Shown one piece after another: positions 44,454-52,962 of a DNA stretch of 64,000 nucleotides (positions within the stretch are counted from its first letter, which is position 1; every line of letters starts with the position of its first letter). Both the position numbers and the translations under genes were made by a program. This DNA is from Microbacterium sp. H83. GTDB lineage: Bacteria > Actinomycetota > Actinomycetes > Actinomycetales > Microbacteriaceae. The notes under the pieces were generated by a model. That model made no database searches, had not been told where the DNA came from, and saw nothing but the letters and a program-made list of their open reading frames with translations. The stretch spans positions 62,001-126,000 of the forward strand of contig NZ_LWCU01000053.1 in the NCBI RefSeq assembly GCF_001650405.1. Direction: 5' to 3'.

Positions 44454-45838
44454 CAGCCGATCACCGCCCGGGGCTGGCTGCGCACGCCGTCGGAGATGCG
44501 CAGGAGGATCGCGACGATGAGCCAGTTGGCCACCAGCGACGAGCCGCCCGCCGCGAGGAACGGGGTGGTCAGTCCGGTGAGCGGGATGACGCGCGTCACG
44601 CCGCCGACCATGATGAACACCTGCAGCGCGATCGTGAAGGCGAGACCGGTGGCGAGCAGCTTGCCGAAGTCGTCCTGTCCGGCGAGGCCGATGCGGATGC
44701 CGCGGCTGATGAAGACCATGTAGAGGCAGAGTATGGCGAACAGGCCGATGAGGCCGATCTCCTCGCCGAGGCTCGTGATGATGTAGTCGCTGTGGGCGAG
44801 TGGGGTCACGTCAGGGCGTCCCTGGCCCCAGCCGGTGCCGAGGAGTCCGCCGTGTGCCAGCCCGAACAGCCCCTGCATCGGCTGGAAGCCCGCGCCATCC
44901 GGATCGACCTGCTCGGGATCGAACAGGAAGAGCCAGTTGACGAAGCGTCCGCGGACGTAGCTGAGGATCTGCGTCGCCACGGCGACGCCGGCCGCGACGA
45001 GGGCGAGGCCGATGAGCACCCAGCTGGTCTTGCCCGTCGCGACGTAGAGCATCGCGACGAACATCCCGAAGATGAGGGTTCCGGTGCCGAGGTCGCGCTG
45101 GATCACGATGATGCCGAGCGAGATCGCCCACACCACGAGCACCGGGCCGAGCTCCCGCATGCGGGGCCAGGTGATGCCGAGGAAGCGGGTTCCCACCGAG
45201 GTCAGGCTCTCGCGGGTGCGCACGAGGTAGCCGGCGAAGAAGATGGCGAGGCAGATCTTCGCCAGCTCGCCGGGCTGGAACGCGAACATCCCGCCGAGCG
45301 ACACCCACACCTGGGCGTTGGCGTCGGGGATGCGCAGCCCGGGCACGAAGGGAAGCAGCAGCAGCAGGATGCCGGAGAGGCCGAAGATGTACGTGTACCG
45401 GAACAGCACCCGGTAATTGCGCAGCAGGATGACGACGGCGATCGCGCCGGCGAGCGAGATCGCCGTCCACGCCAGCTGCTTCGTCGAATAGGCGTCCCAT
45501 CCGGTGAGCGACTGGGCGATGTCGATGCGGTAGATCATCGCGATGCCGAGCCCCGTGAGCAGGGTGGCGATCGGCAGGATGAACGGGTCGGCCGCCGAGG
45601 CGACGGCTCGCAGCACGAAGTGCACGGCGAACGCGAGCACGGCGAGCCCGCCGCCGATCGCGAGGATCATCGGGTCGATGAGGCCGAGGGCGCCGAGCTG
45701 CACGAGGGTGAGGGCGGCGCCGCTGATCGCGACGGCGAACAGGAGCAGCCAGAACTCGCGGTTGCGCTGCGTCTGCGGCATCCGCATGCGCTTCAGGGCC
45801 TTGATGACGGCGGTGTCCGCGGTGACGTCGGCGCTCAT
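44453..45838 (-). CDS. rodA: SEDS glycosyltransferase RodA/FtsW family
   Basis: This 461-residue polytopic membrane protein has about 11-12 segments. SEDS hallmarks are 'VSLGGMFAFQPGELAKICLAIFFAGYL', 'VVWAISLGIIVIQRDLGTGTLIFGMFVAML' and 'TSLGEEIGLIGLFAILCLYMVF' (each in parts). It polymerises lipid II with its cognate class B PBP. The start ATG at 45838 overlaps the pstP stop (ATGA) and the stop overlaps the pbpA start by 1 base. RodA is favoured over FtsW because of the pstP-rodA-pbpA-pknA context; an FtsW belongs in the dcw cluster. Confidence 0.95.
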   Translation of the reverse strand: MSADVTADTAVIKALKRMRMPQTQRNREFWLLLFAVAISGAALTLVQLGALGLIDPMILAIGGGLAVLAFAVHFVLRAVASAADPFILPIATLLTGLGIAMIYRIDIAQSLTGWDAYSTKQLAWTAISLAGAIAVVILLRNYRVLFRYTYIFGLSGILLLLLPFVPGLRIPDANAQVWVSLGGMFAFQPGELAKICLAIFFAGYLVRTRESLTSVGTRFLGITWPRMRELGPVLVVWAISLGIIVIQRDLGTGTLIFGMFVAMLYVATGKTSWVLIGLALVAAGVAVATQILSYVRGRFVNWLFLFDPEQVDPDGAGFQPMQGLFGLAHGGLLGTGWGQGRPDVTPLAHSDYIITSLGEEIGLIGLFAILCLYMVFISRGIRIGLAGQDDFGKLLATGLAFTIALQVFIMVGGVTRVIPLTGLTTPFLAAGGSSLVANWLIVAILLRISDGVRSQPRAVIG

Positions 45839-47124
45839 CCGGCATCCTCCGACGGAGTCGGGAGGGGCGTGGGCAGCGGCGTCTCGCCGATCACGCGGTC
45901 GGCACCCGCCTGCAGCCGTGCGACGATCGCCTCGGCGTCGGAGAGGGATCGGGCCGAGATCGTGCGCTCCACGGAGTCGCGCTGATACGGCGGGAGGTTC
46001 GCGAGCAGGATGTCGGTGTCCTGGATCGGCGTCGAGAGCACGATCGGTCCGATGTTCTGCTGCACGCCCTGGTAGATCACGACGCTGTCCTCGTCGGCGC
46101 CGACGAAATAGCGCGTCTGCGTCCAGCTGTAGGCCGCGAAGGCCGCGAAGGCGAGGAGCGCGAGCACCAGCAGCATCCCGGCGATCCAGCCGAAGCGGCG
46201 CCGTCGCGCTCGACGACGGTCCTCCTCGATGAGCTCCTCGAGGTACTCCGGCGCCGGCTCGAAGTGGCTCGGCTCGTTCGCGGCCTGCCGCACCGGGTGC
46301 AGCCAGTTGCTGCGCGGCGCGCGCACCGGCGGCACCGTGACGTTCGCGGGGTTCGACGCCGATCCGACGATCGTCGCCGTTCCCGAGTGCATGGCGTGCT
46401 GCCCGCCGACGTCGACCAGCACGATGGTGACGTTGTCGGGGGCGCCGCCGTCGAGTGCCTGCTTGAGGAGGTTGTCGGCCGTGCGGCCGGGGGCGAGGCC
46501 GAGGCGCATCGCCTTGAGGATGCGCTCCTCGTCGACGACACCGGACAGGCCGTCGGAGCACAGCAGCCAGCGGTCGCCGGGCTGGGTGTGCATGACGAAC
46601 ATGTCGAGCTCGGGATCCGCATCCATGTCGCTGAGCACGCGCATCAGCACAGAACGACGCGGGTGGTAGCGGGCCTCCTCGGGCGTGATGCGACCCGAGT
46701 CGACCAGCCGCTGCACGAAGGTGTGGTCGGCGGTGATCTGGGTCAGTGCGTCGTCGCGGTAGAGGTAGATGCGCGAGTCGCCGATGTGGCCGATGACGGC
46801 GAAGTCGTCGACCATGATGATCGCGCTCAGCGTCGTGCCGAGTCCGGCCAGCTCCGGGCGGTCCTTCGCGGCGCGGATCAGATCTCCGGCCGCGGTCGTC
46901 GCCGCCGCCTGGAGCGACGCCTGCGCGTCTTCGGTCGACGTGTACGGCTGGTCGAGCGGCTCCATCCGCTGGATGGCGATGCTCGACGCGACGTCGCCGC
47001 CGGCGTGTCCGCCCATGCCGTCGGCGACGACGAACAGGTTGGCCCCGGAATACCCGGAATCCTGGTTGTTGGAGCGGACCTTCCCCGTGTGGGAGATCGC
47101 GGCGCTCGAGCCCTCGAAGACCAT
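45835..47124 (-). CDS. pstP: PP2C family Ser/Thr phosphatase PstP
   Basis: This 429-residue membrane phosphatase reverses PknA/PknB phosphorylation. The PP2C domain (about 1-240) has 'GKVRSNNQDSGYSG', 'FVVADGMGGHAGGDVASS' (metal-binding Asp), 'GTTLSAIIM', 'GHIGDSRIYLYRD' and 'LLCSDGLSGVVDEE', and ends 'GAPDNVTIVLVD'. A basic stretch precedes one membrane segment at about 308-330 ('WIAGMLLVLALLAFAAFAAYSW') with an extracellular domain beyond. Length and order are as in mycobacterial PstP. It is 7 bases downstream of fhaB and overlaps rodA by 4. Confidence 0.95.
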   Translation of the reverse strand: MVFEGSSAAISHTGKVRSNNQDSGYSGANLFVVADGMGGHAGGDVASSIAIQRMEPLDQPYTSTEDAQASLQAAATTAAGDLIRAAKDRPELAGLGTTLSAIIMVDDFAVIGHIGDSRIYLYRDDALTQITADHTFVQRLVDSGRITPEEARYHPRRSVLMRVLSDMDADPELDMFVMHTQPGDRWLLCSDGLSGVVDEERILKAMRLGLAPGRTADNLLKQALDGGAPDNVTIVLVDVGGQHAMHSGTATIVGSASNPANVTVPPVRAPRSNWLHPVRQAANEPSHFEPAPEYLEELIEEDRRRARRRRFGWIAGMLLVLALLAFAAFAAYSWTQTRYFVGADEDSVVIYQGVQQNIGPIVLSTPIQDTDILLANLPPYQRDSVERTISARSLSDAEAIVARLQAGADRVIGETPLPTPLPTPSEDAG

Positions 47125-47131
47125 GCCCGGG

Positions 47132-47656
47132 TCAGGCTCGCAGCTCGAAGGTCGTGGCGCCCACCTTGATCGGGGTGCCGAGCGAGAGCGAGACGGGTCC
47201 GCCGGCCACCCGCTGACCCGCGACGAAGGTGCCGTTCGTCGAGTCGAGGTCCTGGATCGCCCAGGCGTCGCCGCGCAGCAGCAGGCGCGCGTGATGGCTG
47301 GAGGTGTAGTCGTCGCGGATCACGAGGGCGGACTCGCTCGAGCGGCCGATCGTGAGCGTGTCGGTGCCGAGCGGGAGCTCGAGCCCGGCCTTCGGTCCCG
47401 AGGTGATGACGAGGCGCTTCGCCGTGGCGATGGTCGCGGGACCGGTCGTGGCGGGCTTGGCCGACGACGGGCGAGCCGGAGCCGGCGGGGCGGCCGGCGC
47501 GGGGGCGCCCGCATCGGCCTCGGCCGGCAGCTTGCGCACCTTCATGCCGAACAGGTCGGCGCGCAGCGAGTAGACGACGCCGAAAACGAAGAACCACAGC
47601 AGCAGGAGGAACCCGAAGCGCAGCAGCAGGAGGACGAGTTCGGAGGGGGTGCTCAC
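47132..47656 (-). CDS. fhaB: FHA domain protein FhaB (FipA-like)
   Basis: This 174-residue protein has an N-terminal hydrophobic helix (about 6-28 'ELVLLLLRFGFLLLLWFFVFGVVYS'), a Pro/Ala-rich linker (45-75) and a C-terminal FHA domain (about 95-170) that binds phosphothreonine: 'LTIGRSSESALVIRDDYTSSHHARLL' with 'DLDSTNGTFV'. In mycobacteria FhaB (FipA) joins FtsZ and FtsQ and responds to Ser/Thr kinase signalling. The start overlaps fhaA by 4 bases and pstP follows 7 bases after the stop. Confidence 0.94.
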   Translation of the reverse strand: MSTPSELVLLLLRFGFLLLLWFFVFGVVYSLRADLFGMKVRKLPAEADAGAPAPAAPPAPARPSSAKPATTGPATIATAKRLVITSGPKAGLELPLGTDTLTIGRSSESALVIRDDYTSSHHARLLLRGDAWAIQDLDSTNGTFVAGQRVAGGPVSLSLGTPIKVGATTFELRA

Positions 47657-48381
47657 GAGATCGCTCCGAACGCACGGGTCGCGTCGTCGTCGCGCGGACG
47701 AGCGGGACGTGACGGAGTGGCGACGGGGACGACGCGGAAGACGAGGTCCGTGCGGCCGATCGTGATGGTGGTGTCGGAGGGAAGGGCCGCCTCGCGCACC
47801 TTCTGACCGTCGACCTTGGTCCCGTTGGTCGAACCGAGGTCCCGCATCATCGCGCGCTCGCCGTCCCAGAGGACCTCGACGTGCTTGCGGCTCGATCCGG
47901 CATCCGCGATCGTGATGTCGGCATCCGTGCCTCGGCCGATGACCGTGCGGGCTCGGGTGAGCGAGTGGCGGCGGCCGTCGACGTCGATGACGGCCTGCCA
48001 GTTGACGCGACCCTCGACGGTGCCCGAGCTGACCCGCACGGTGCCGGTGGCGATCTTGTCGTCGCCTTCGAGAGTGATGGCGAGCGGTCCGGAGAAGCTG
48101 TAGCCCTGCGCCTTGCCGTGCTTCGTGAGGAGGGCGAGCAGCTCGTCCGTGAGCGCGCCGCCGAGTCCCTGCATCCGCTCGGCGTCGTCGGTGCTGAGGC
48201 GCACCACGTAGCTGTTGGGCGCGATGATGCGGTCGCGGCTCACCACAGCCGCCTTGGTGTCCGCCTCGCGCCGAATGGCCGAGGCGATCTCCACGGGCTG
48301 GATGCCGCTGCGGAAGGTCTTCGCGAAGGCGCTGTTCACAGCGCGCTCGAGACCCTTCTCAAAGCTGTCAAGTAGTCCCAC
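47653..48381 (-). CDS. fhaA: FHA domain protein FhaA with DUF3662 N-terminus
   Basis: This 242-residue cytoplasmic protein has an N-terminal DUF3662 domain ('GLLDSFEKGLERAVNSAFAKTFRSGIQPVEIASAIRREAD' in parts, about 2-110) and a C-terminal FHA domain with 'VIGRGTDADITIADAGSSRKHVEV' and 'DLGSTNGTKVDGQKV' (about 155-225). FhaA binds phosphorylated MviN and other kinase targets in mycobacteria to tune peptidoglycan precursors. The start is a GTG at 48381, preceded by AGAGGAG with 4 intervening bases; the longer upstream frame is not credible. It is the first gene of the morphogenesis operon. Confidence 0.94.
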   Translation of the reverse strand: MGLLDSFEKGLERAVNSAFAKTFRSGIQPVEIASAIRREADTKAAVVSRDRIIAPNSYVVRLSTDDAERMQGLGGALTDELLALLTKHGKAQGYSFSGPLAITLEGDDKIATGTVRVSSGTVEGRVNWQAVIDVDGRRHSLTRARTVIGRGTDADITIADAGSSRKHVEVLWDGERAMMRDLGSTNGTKVDGQKVREAALPSDTTITIGRTDLVFRVVPVATPSRPARPRDDDATRAFGAIS

Positions 48382-48730
48382 TGGGCTCCTCTGGCATGCC
48401 GACCGGTAGGGACATCGTAGCCAGGTGTCCTGGGTGAACACCGTCGCGACCGCTGTTTCCCGGCGTTCTCGGGGGTTTCCGGCGATGTTCGCCGGCGCCG
48501 GTCCGCGGTCCTGCGGGCGGTGCGAGCACCCGCTGCGGTCGTCTGCAGGGTCGATATCCGTGTGCAGGTCGAGACTCGCCGACCCGACCTGCACACGGAT
48601 CCTCGGCATGCAGACGGCGAAGGATCGAGGGGCAGGTCGGATGCTCGGCGGATGCCGGCGGCGCCGGTTTCATCGGCGGTCGGATCGCGTGATATCCTCG
48701 CAAAGTTGAGTTCTTCGGAACGAGACGCTC
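48382..48730. other. Divergent spacer between fhaA and tRNA-Leu with a 77-bp symmetric hairpin
   Basis: This 349-base non-coding spacer should hold the fhaA and tRNA-Leu promoters. Its main feature is a two-tier inverted repeat: CGTCTGCA (48540-48547) with TGCAGACG (48609-48616), and inside it ATCCGTGTGCAGGTCG (48556-48571) with CGACCTGCACACGGAT (48585-48600), a perfect 16-bp stem with a 13-base loop. The two 8-base gaps are symmetric in length. Because both flanking genes point away, it is unlikely to be a terminator. Confidence 0.7.
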
Positions 48731-48813
48731 GCGCGAGTGGCGGAATGGTAGACGCGCTGGCTTCAGGTGCCAGTGTTCGCAAGGACGTGGGGGTTCGAGT
48801 CCCCCCTCGCGCA
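48731..48813 (+). tRNA. tRNA-Leu (CAG)
   Basis: An 83-base class II tRNA with acceptor GCGCGAG / CTCGCGC, anticodon stem CTGGC-TTCAGGT-GCCAG with anticodon CAG, a variable arm and T arm GGGGG-TTCGAGT-CCCCC. CCA is not encoded. Confidence 0.97.
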
Positions 48814-48823
48814 CAGACACGAC

Positions 48824-48862
48824 AGCGGCGGCGCACTTCGAGGAATCGAGGTGGCCGCCGCT
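48824..48862 (+). terminator. Terminator after tRNA-Leu
   Basis: AGCGGCGGC (48824-48832) and GCCGCCGCT (48854-48862) form a 9-bp stem with a 21-base loop, followed by TCGTCCTT. It starts 11 bases after the tRNA. Confidence 0.7.
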
Positions 48863-48876
48863 TCGTCCTTCCCACC

Positions 48877-49143
48877 TCAGTCCTGGATGCCGGCCCGGCG
48901 GCCGTGCTGCTCCTCGAACGCTCGGGTCGCCCGGGAAGCCGCACGGATCTGGCGGATGCCGATCACGACGCCCACCAGAGCGAGAAGGACGCCGAGGAAG
49001 GGCCAGAGGTCTGCACCGTCGAGGAGGACGGTGGTCGTCCAGAACGCCCCGAACACGACCGACGAGACCACCGTGTAGACGCCGCCGTTGCGCTGTCTCC
49101 GCAGGGCCATGCGCTGCTGGATGAGGAGTGCGCCGTCGTTCAT
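48877..49143 (-). CDS. Hypothetical membrane protein, 88 aa
   Basis: This small protein has two hydrophobic segments (about 22-41 'VYTVVSSVVFGAFWTTTVLL' and 45-64 'DLWPFLGVLLALVGVVIGIR') flanked by basic residues, with a cytoplasmic tail ending 'GRRAGIQD'. I do not recognise the family. The start at ATG 49143 is chosen because the upstream frame has no coding character. It lies convergent to tRNA-Leu and divergent from the 324-residue membrane gene. Confidence 0.75.
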   Translation of the reverse strand: MNDGALLIQQRMALRRQRNGGVYTVVSSVVFGAFWTTTVLLDGADLWPFLGVLLALVGVVIGIRQIRAASRATRAFEEQHGRRAGIQD

Positions 49144-49240
49144 GGGTGAAGCATAGACGCCGTGCCCCACCCCGGGACCGGGGCTATCGCCGGAGCGGCC
49201 TCGTATGCCACTGTGACACCGGAGACATCGACTGGGGGTC

Positions 49241-50215
49241 GTGGTGCGCATTCTTCTGAACATCGTCGCGCTGCTCGTGGTGGCCGTGCTCTCGGCGGGC
49301 GGCGCGATACTCATCGCGGTGAACACGCCGGACGGGCGGGACCTGGGGTGGGTGGCCGGCGCCGCCGTCTCCGGATACCTCCTCGCTCCACTGCTGCTGG
49401 CGAGTCTGTCGTCGTTCTGGGAGGTGGGGCGCTCCGCGGACGCACGACGTGGTGAACGGCGGCTGCTCCTCGTCACGGTCGGGGTGCAGGTGCTCGCGAC
49501 CGTCGCGATGTGCGTGTTCACGGTGGCGACCGGAGCGGCGTGGTGGTTGACGCCCCTGTTCCTCGTGGTCGGCGTCGCGGCGATGGCAGCCGCGGTGGCA
49601 CTCGTGCCGTTCCTTCGTCGTGTCGATCGCGCCCGCCCCGCCGACACGTCTCCGCCCGGGTACGGTCGTGCCGAGTTCCGTCGCGATCTCCGCCGCATCC
49701 TCGTGACGATCGTGGCCACGCTCGTCGGCGGAGCAGTGGTGATGGGCGGACTGCTGGCGCTCCTCGCGCCCGACGAGCTCAGCCTGGTCCTGAGGTACGC
49801 GCCGCTCCTCGCCGTCATGGGCGGCGGCATCGCCTGTGTTCTCGTGTCGGGCCGCCTCGGCCGCCGCATCCGCGACCTGGTCGGCGGCGACATGGGGCGC
49901 GCCGACCGGATCGGCAAGGTCGTCGTCAGGAACAAGGACATCTCGCTCTCGCCCGAGGACGAGGAGCTGGTCGCCCCGTTCGCCCGCCTGTCGTGGGTGT
50001 CGCAGGTGTACCAGCTCGCGTGGGTCATCCTGTTCTTCGTCGCGACCGCGGCGCTTCAGCTCTTCCGATTCGCCGACGACCCGACCGACCCGTGGCCGAT
50101 GTGGTTCGTCGTCGCCTTCGGCGCGGCTCTCATCGCCGTCATCCCCGTGACCGTCATCCAGGTGCGTCGCACGCGCTCGTTCGCCGTCGCCGCAGAGGAT
50201 CGAGCGCCGCGATGA
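49241..50215 (+). CDS. Hypothetical polytopic membrane protein, 324 aa
   Basis: This protein has about seven hydrophobic segments: 5-27, 38-57, 78-100, 102-123, a pair near 153-200, and two near 255-310. A soluble loop at about 205-245 holds 'VVVRNKDISLSPEDEELVAPFARLSW'. No catalytic motif is visible and no family is recognised. A GTG at 49241 or 49244 is the start. The stop overlaps the next gene by 4 bases (ATGA), so the two products are probably made together. Confidence 0.72.
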   Translation: MVRILLNIVALLVVAVLSAGGAILIAVNTPDGRDLGWVAGAAVSGYLLAPLLLASLSSFWEVGRSADARRGERRLLLVTVGVQVLATVAMCVFTVATGAAWWLTPLFLVVGVAAMAAAVALVPFLRRVDRARPADTSPPGYGRAEFRRDLRRILVTIVATLVGGAVVMGGLLALLAPDELSLVLRYAPLLAVMGGGIACVLVSGRLGRRIRDLVGGDMGRADRIGKVVVRNKDISLSPEDEELVAPFARLSWVSQVYQLAWVILFFVATAALQLFRFADDPTDPWPMWFVVAFGAALIAVIPVTVIQVRRTRSFAVAAEDRAPR

Positions 50216-50502
50216 CGGATGAGCCGTCCGGCGACCGTCGCGCGGACCTCGAGAAGCGGCTCGCAGAGGTGCGGGCCGAGCTCGCCGACCTCGCACAGGA
50301 GCGCCTGCGGTTCATCGTCGGCGACACCTCTGTCCTCCGTGAGCGATCCGAGGAGCTCGAGTCGGAAGCAGACGGGATCCGACGGCAGCTGGGCCTTCCG
50401 CCGGCTGTCGGCCGCCCCGCGCGCCGAGACGGCCTCGGGTGGACGATCGTCTGTCTCAGCGCTGTCGTCATCGTGGTCGCGCTCTGGATGCTCGTGCAGT
50501 AG
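50212..50502 (+). CDS. Hypothetical tail-anchored coiled-coil protein, 96 aa
   Basis: This protein has a charged N-terminal helix (about 9-60) with a heptad-like pattern rich in Glu, Arg and Leu ('LEKRLAEVRAELADLAQERL', 'LRERSEELESEADGIRRQL'). After a short basic linker, one C-terminal hydrophobic segment follows (about 77-95, 'WTIVCLSAVVIVVALWMLV'). This suggests a tail-anchored protein whose coiled coil faces the cytoplasm. It overlaps the upstream polytopic membrane gene by 4 bases and could be its partner. The family is unknown. Confidence 0.72.
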   Translation: MTDEPSGDRRADLEKRLAEVRAELADLAQERLRFIVGDTSVLRERSEELESEADGIRRQLGLPPAVGRPARRDGLGWTIVCLSAVVIVVALWMLVQ

Positions 50503-50516
50503 TCCCGACCCGGACC

Positions 50517-51248
50517 TCAGTCGTCGACGCGCACCTCGACGGCGTTCCCGCGGAGGGTGAACTGCAGAGCGGTGCCCTCCGGGAACTGCGTCCGCAGCTC
50601 ATCCGTGACGCCGGAATCGACAGTGAACTGGATCGTGGCGGGGAAGGCTCCGGCGGAGCATCCGATCTGGAACCCCCCGAAGTCGTTCGACAGGAGCACA
50701 TCGGAGTTCGCGGCCAGCAGGCAGGATTCGCCGGAACGGTCGGAGGTGACCCACTCGGGGTTTCGGACGAACGTGATGCCGAAGTAGTCCTCGAACACCG
50801 CGGACCCGTCCTGCGGTTCGCCGAGCACCTCCGGCCACTCCCCTGATTCGTCGACGCCGATGGTGGTCACGAGCCCCGGGGTCGCGGGTCGAGAGGTCGC
50901 CACGAAGGCTCCCGCGCCGACCGCTGCCAGCACGACACAGAGGGCGCCGACGGCCAGCCACGCGGGTCGCGGAGCGGGCGAGAAGGGGCGGATGCGGTCG
51001 GGAACCGCGACCGGATGCTCGGCGGCGCGGCCGTCCGCATCCCTCCCGCCGTCCGTGGCGGCGGGAAGCGGCGCCTGCGTGCCGCGCAGCTCGGCGAGGA
51101 TCTCCTCGGCATCCGCATCCACGATCTCGAACTCCCGGGACTCGAGCGCGGCCAGCCTCCGCAGCGCGGCGGGGTCACCGCCGATGTCGGCATCCCGACC
51201 GTAGGCCCGTTCCTGGAGTGCGCGCAGCTCGGCGTCCTTCTTCGTCAT
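50517..51248 (-). CDS. Hypothetical single-pass membrane protein, 243 aa
   Basis: This protein has a helical, acidic cytoplasmic N-terminus (1-85, '[37 protein letters not shown]' in parts), one membrane segment at about 95-117 ('AWLAVGALCVVLAAVGAGAFVA') and an extracytoplasmic C-terminal domain with two Cys (in 'GESCLLA' and 'QIGCSAGA') that could form a disulfide. The N-terminal '[12 protein letters not shown]' segment occurs in many Microbacterium membrane proteins of unknown role. It converges with the upstream plus-strand pair and is divergent from the next gene. Confidence 0.75.
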   Translation of the reverse strand: MTKKDAELRALQERAYGRDADIGGDPAALRRLAALESREFEIVDADAEEILAELRGTQAPLPAATDGGRDADGRAAEHPVAVPDRIRPFSPAPRPAWLAVGALCVVLAAVGAGAFVATSRPATPGLVTTIGVDESGEWPEVLGEPQDGSAVFEDYFGITFVRNPEWVTSDRSGESCLLAANSDVLLSNDFGGFQIGCSAGAFPATIQFTVDSGVTDELRTQFPEGTALQFTLRGNAVEVRVDD

Positions 51249-51384
51249 CGTCCGCTCCGCCCTTGCGACTGCCGTTCCGTCGGCGTGTCCTCCTCACACG
51301 CTAGAGGACGGCGTCTCGGGCCATACCGCCCAGGAGGGTCGCAGGTCGGACGTCGGGTCGTTTGTTCCGCACACGAGGTACAAG

Positions 51385-51406
51385 TTGTGATACACATATG
51401 ACACAA
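51385..51406 (+). promoter_or_regulatory. Candidate operator of the YtrA-like GntR regulator
   Basis: TTGTG and CACAA flank the TTGTGATACACATATGACACAA segment, with an inner ATAC-ACAT-like dyad. It lies 17 bases before the membrane gene that precedes the regulator and is notably AT-rich. YtrA-type regulators commonly bind such sites at their own operon promoter. Confidence 0.45.
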
Positions 51407-51422
51407 GGCAGAGGGGGACGCG

Positions 51423-52460
51423 ATGATGTCGATGACCACCTGGAGCGTGCCGGAGATCGCCAGCGCGCTCCTGTCACTGCCGATCACGTCGCTCGTGCTC
51501 GGCGTGTTCGTCGCGCTCGTGATCGAGGCCTGGTCGTCGCGACCGTCTCGGACAGCGGATGCCGATCGAACCGACCTTCGCGCGTCGCACCGTCTCGAGA
51601 TCCGGGGGAGGCACCGCGACGAGGTCGTCCTCCTCGGAGTGGTGCCGCTCCTGATCATCGCGGTGACCGTGACCGATGTCCTGGTCCGTTCGTACGTTCT
51701 CGACATGTCGGCATCCATCGCTCCGCTCCGCGTCGCCACGCCTCTGCTCGCCGCATGCCTGGGCATCGCGCTCGTCGCCGCGGTGATCGTCCTGCGTGGG
51801 CGCGTGTCCGCGGTCCCGGGGCCGCCGACCGCCCGGCGCACCTGGTCGAGCTTCAGTCGCCGACGCGATCTGATCGTGGCGGGAGCTCTCGCCGTCGCCC
51901 TGGTCGCGACCACCGTGCTCGCGGGACTCGTATCGTCGACAGATGCCGACGGACGGCACACCGTGCTCGAGATCCCGGTGCCCAATTTGCCCGGCGTCGA
52001 TCCGCTGCGGATGCACTTCTACGGCTGGGCGTACGGTCTGCCGACGCTGCTGGTCGTCGCCGCGCTCGCCGCGGCGGTCGGCGCACTGCTCCACGTCAAC
52101 TCCGGGCGACCGTTCATCCGACCGGAGACCACGAGCGCAGAGCGGACGATCCGCCGACACGTCGCATCGGACGCCGTCCAGATCGCGGCCGCCGCCACGG
52201 CGCTGGCGCTGGCGGCAGCGTGGCGACTCGTCGCGGACGCGAACGAGGTGACCGGCATCGTCATCACCGGGGTGAACGAGGGGAATCCGTACGACGCGAC
52301 CTGGAGGTACGCGGAGCTCGCCACCATCGCCGGGTGGGGAGCGCCGGTGCTCGAGATCGCCGCCTTCGCCCTCCTCGTGCTGGTCGCCATCCGGACGGCG
52401 CGTCGCCTGCCGGCTGCGGCGCCGTCCGCCGCACCCGAGCTCCTGCGGGTACTGCGATGA
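51423..52460 (+). CDS. Hypothetical polytopic membrane protein, 345 aa, cotranscribed with a GntR regulator
   Basis: This protein has about seven hydrophobic segments (near 12-36, 68-88, 98-122, 150-172, 203-225, 245-265, 300-322) and no recognisable enzymatic motif. Its stop overlaps the start of the GntR/YtrA-like regulator by 4 bases. YtrA-type regulators usually control membrane transport or envelope-stress genes in the same operon, so this may be the regulated membrane component, but no ATP-binding cassette subunit is present. Three Mets occur at the start (51423, 51426, 51432). Confidence 0.75.
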   Translation: MMSMTTWSVPEIASALLSLPITSLVLGVFVALVIEAWSSRPSRTADADRTDLRASHRLEIRGRHRDEVVLLGVVPLLIIAVTVTDVLVRSYVLDMSASIAPLRVATPLLAACLGIALVAAVIVLRGRVSAVPGPPTARRTWSSFSRRRDLIVAGALAVALVATTVLAGLVSSTDADGRHTVLEIPVPNLPGVDPLRMHFYGWAYGLPTLLVVAALAAAVGALLHVNSGRPFIRPETTSAERTIRRHVASDAVQIAAAATALALAAAWRLVADANEVTGIVITGVNEGNPYDATWRYAELATIAGWGAPVLEIAAFALLVLVAIRTARRLPAAAPSAAPELLRVLR

Positions 52461-52885
52461 CGAGGGAGCGTGTGCAGGCACGGACACCCGTGTCGCCGCC
52501 GGAGCAGGTCGCCGCCGTCGCCGAGGAGGGCGGGTCGGCAGTCGACATCTACCGGCAGTTCCGCGGGCTGATCGTCTCGGGTCAGCTCGGTGCGAACGAG
52601 CGGCTGCCGACCGTCCGCCAGACCGCGCGCGACCTCGGCGTCGCGCCCGGGACCGCCGCCAAGGCGTACAAGATGCTCGAGCAGGAGGGCTTGGTGGTGA
52701 GCCGCACGGCTGCGGGAACTCGCGTGGCGGAGTCGGCGGCGGTGCTTCCGCTTCCGGTGATGCGGCTGGCGCGCGAGCTGGTCGAGACGGCGGCTGCCTC
52801 GGGGTCGAACGTGGACGATGTGGTCAGCGTGCTGCGCGTGCTGTGGTCGACGGAATCCGGCGGTCAGAGAACACCCGGAGCCTGA
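52457..52885 (+). CDS. GntR family regulator, YtrA-like
   Basis: This 142-residue protein has a winged HTH of the GntR type at about 28-95: 'DIYRQFRGLIVSGQLGANERLPTVRQTARDLGVAPGTAAKAYKMLEQEGLVVSRTAAGTRV' in pieces. The C-terminal region is short (about 45 residues, helical), which matches the YtrA subfamily rather than FadR or HutC, which have larger effector domains. It is the last gene of the pair and probably autoregulates through the palindrome upstream of the operon. Confidence 0.9.
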   Translation: MTRERVQARTPVSPPEQVAAVAEEGGSAVDIYRQFRGLIVSGQLGANERLPTVRQTARDLGVAPGTAAKAYKMLEQEGLVVSRTAAGTRVAESAAVLPLPVMRLARELVETAAASGSNVDDVVSVLRVLWSTESGGQRTPGA

Positions 52886-52962
52886 GACGAGGACCCCGGG
52901 GCAGCTGTTCGCCACCGCGACGGCTCCACACGCTCATGCGACGAGCACCGCACACGGCGGGC

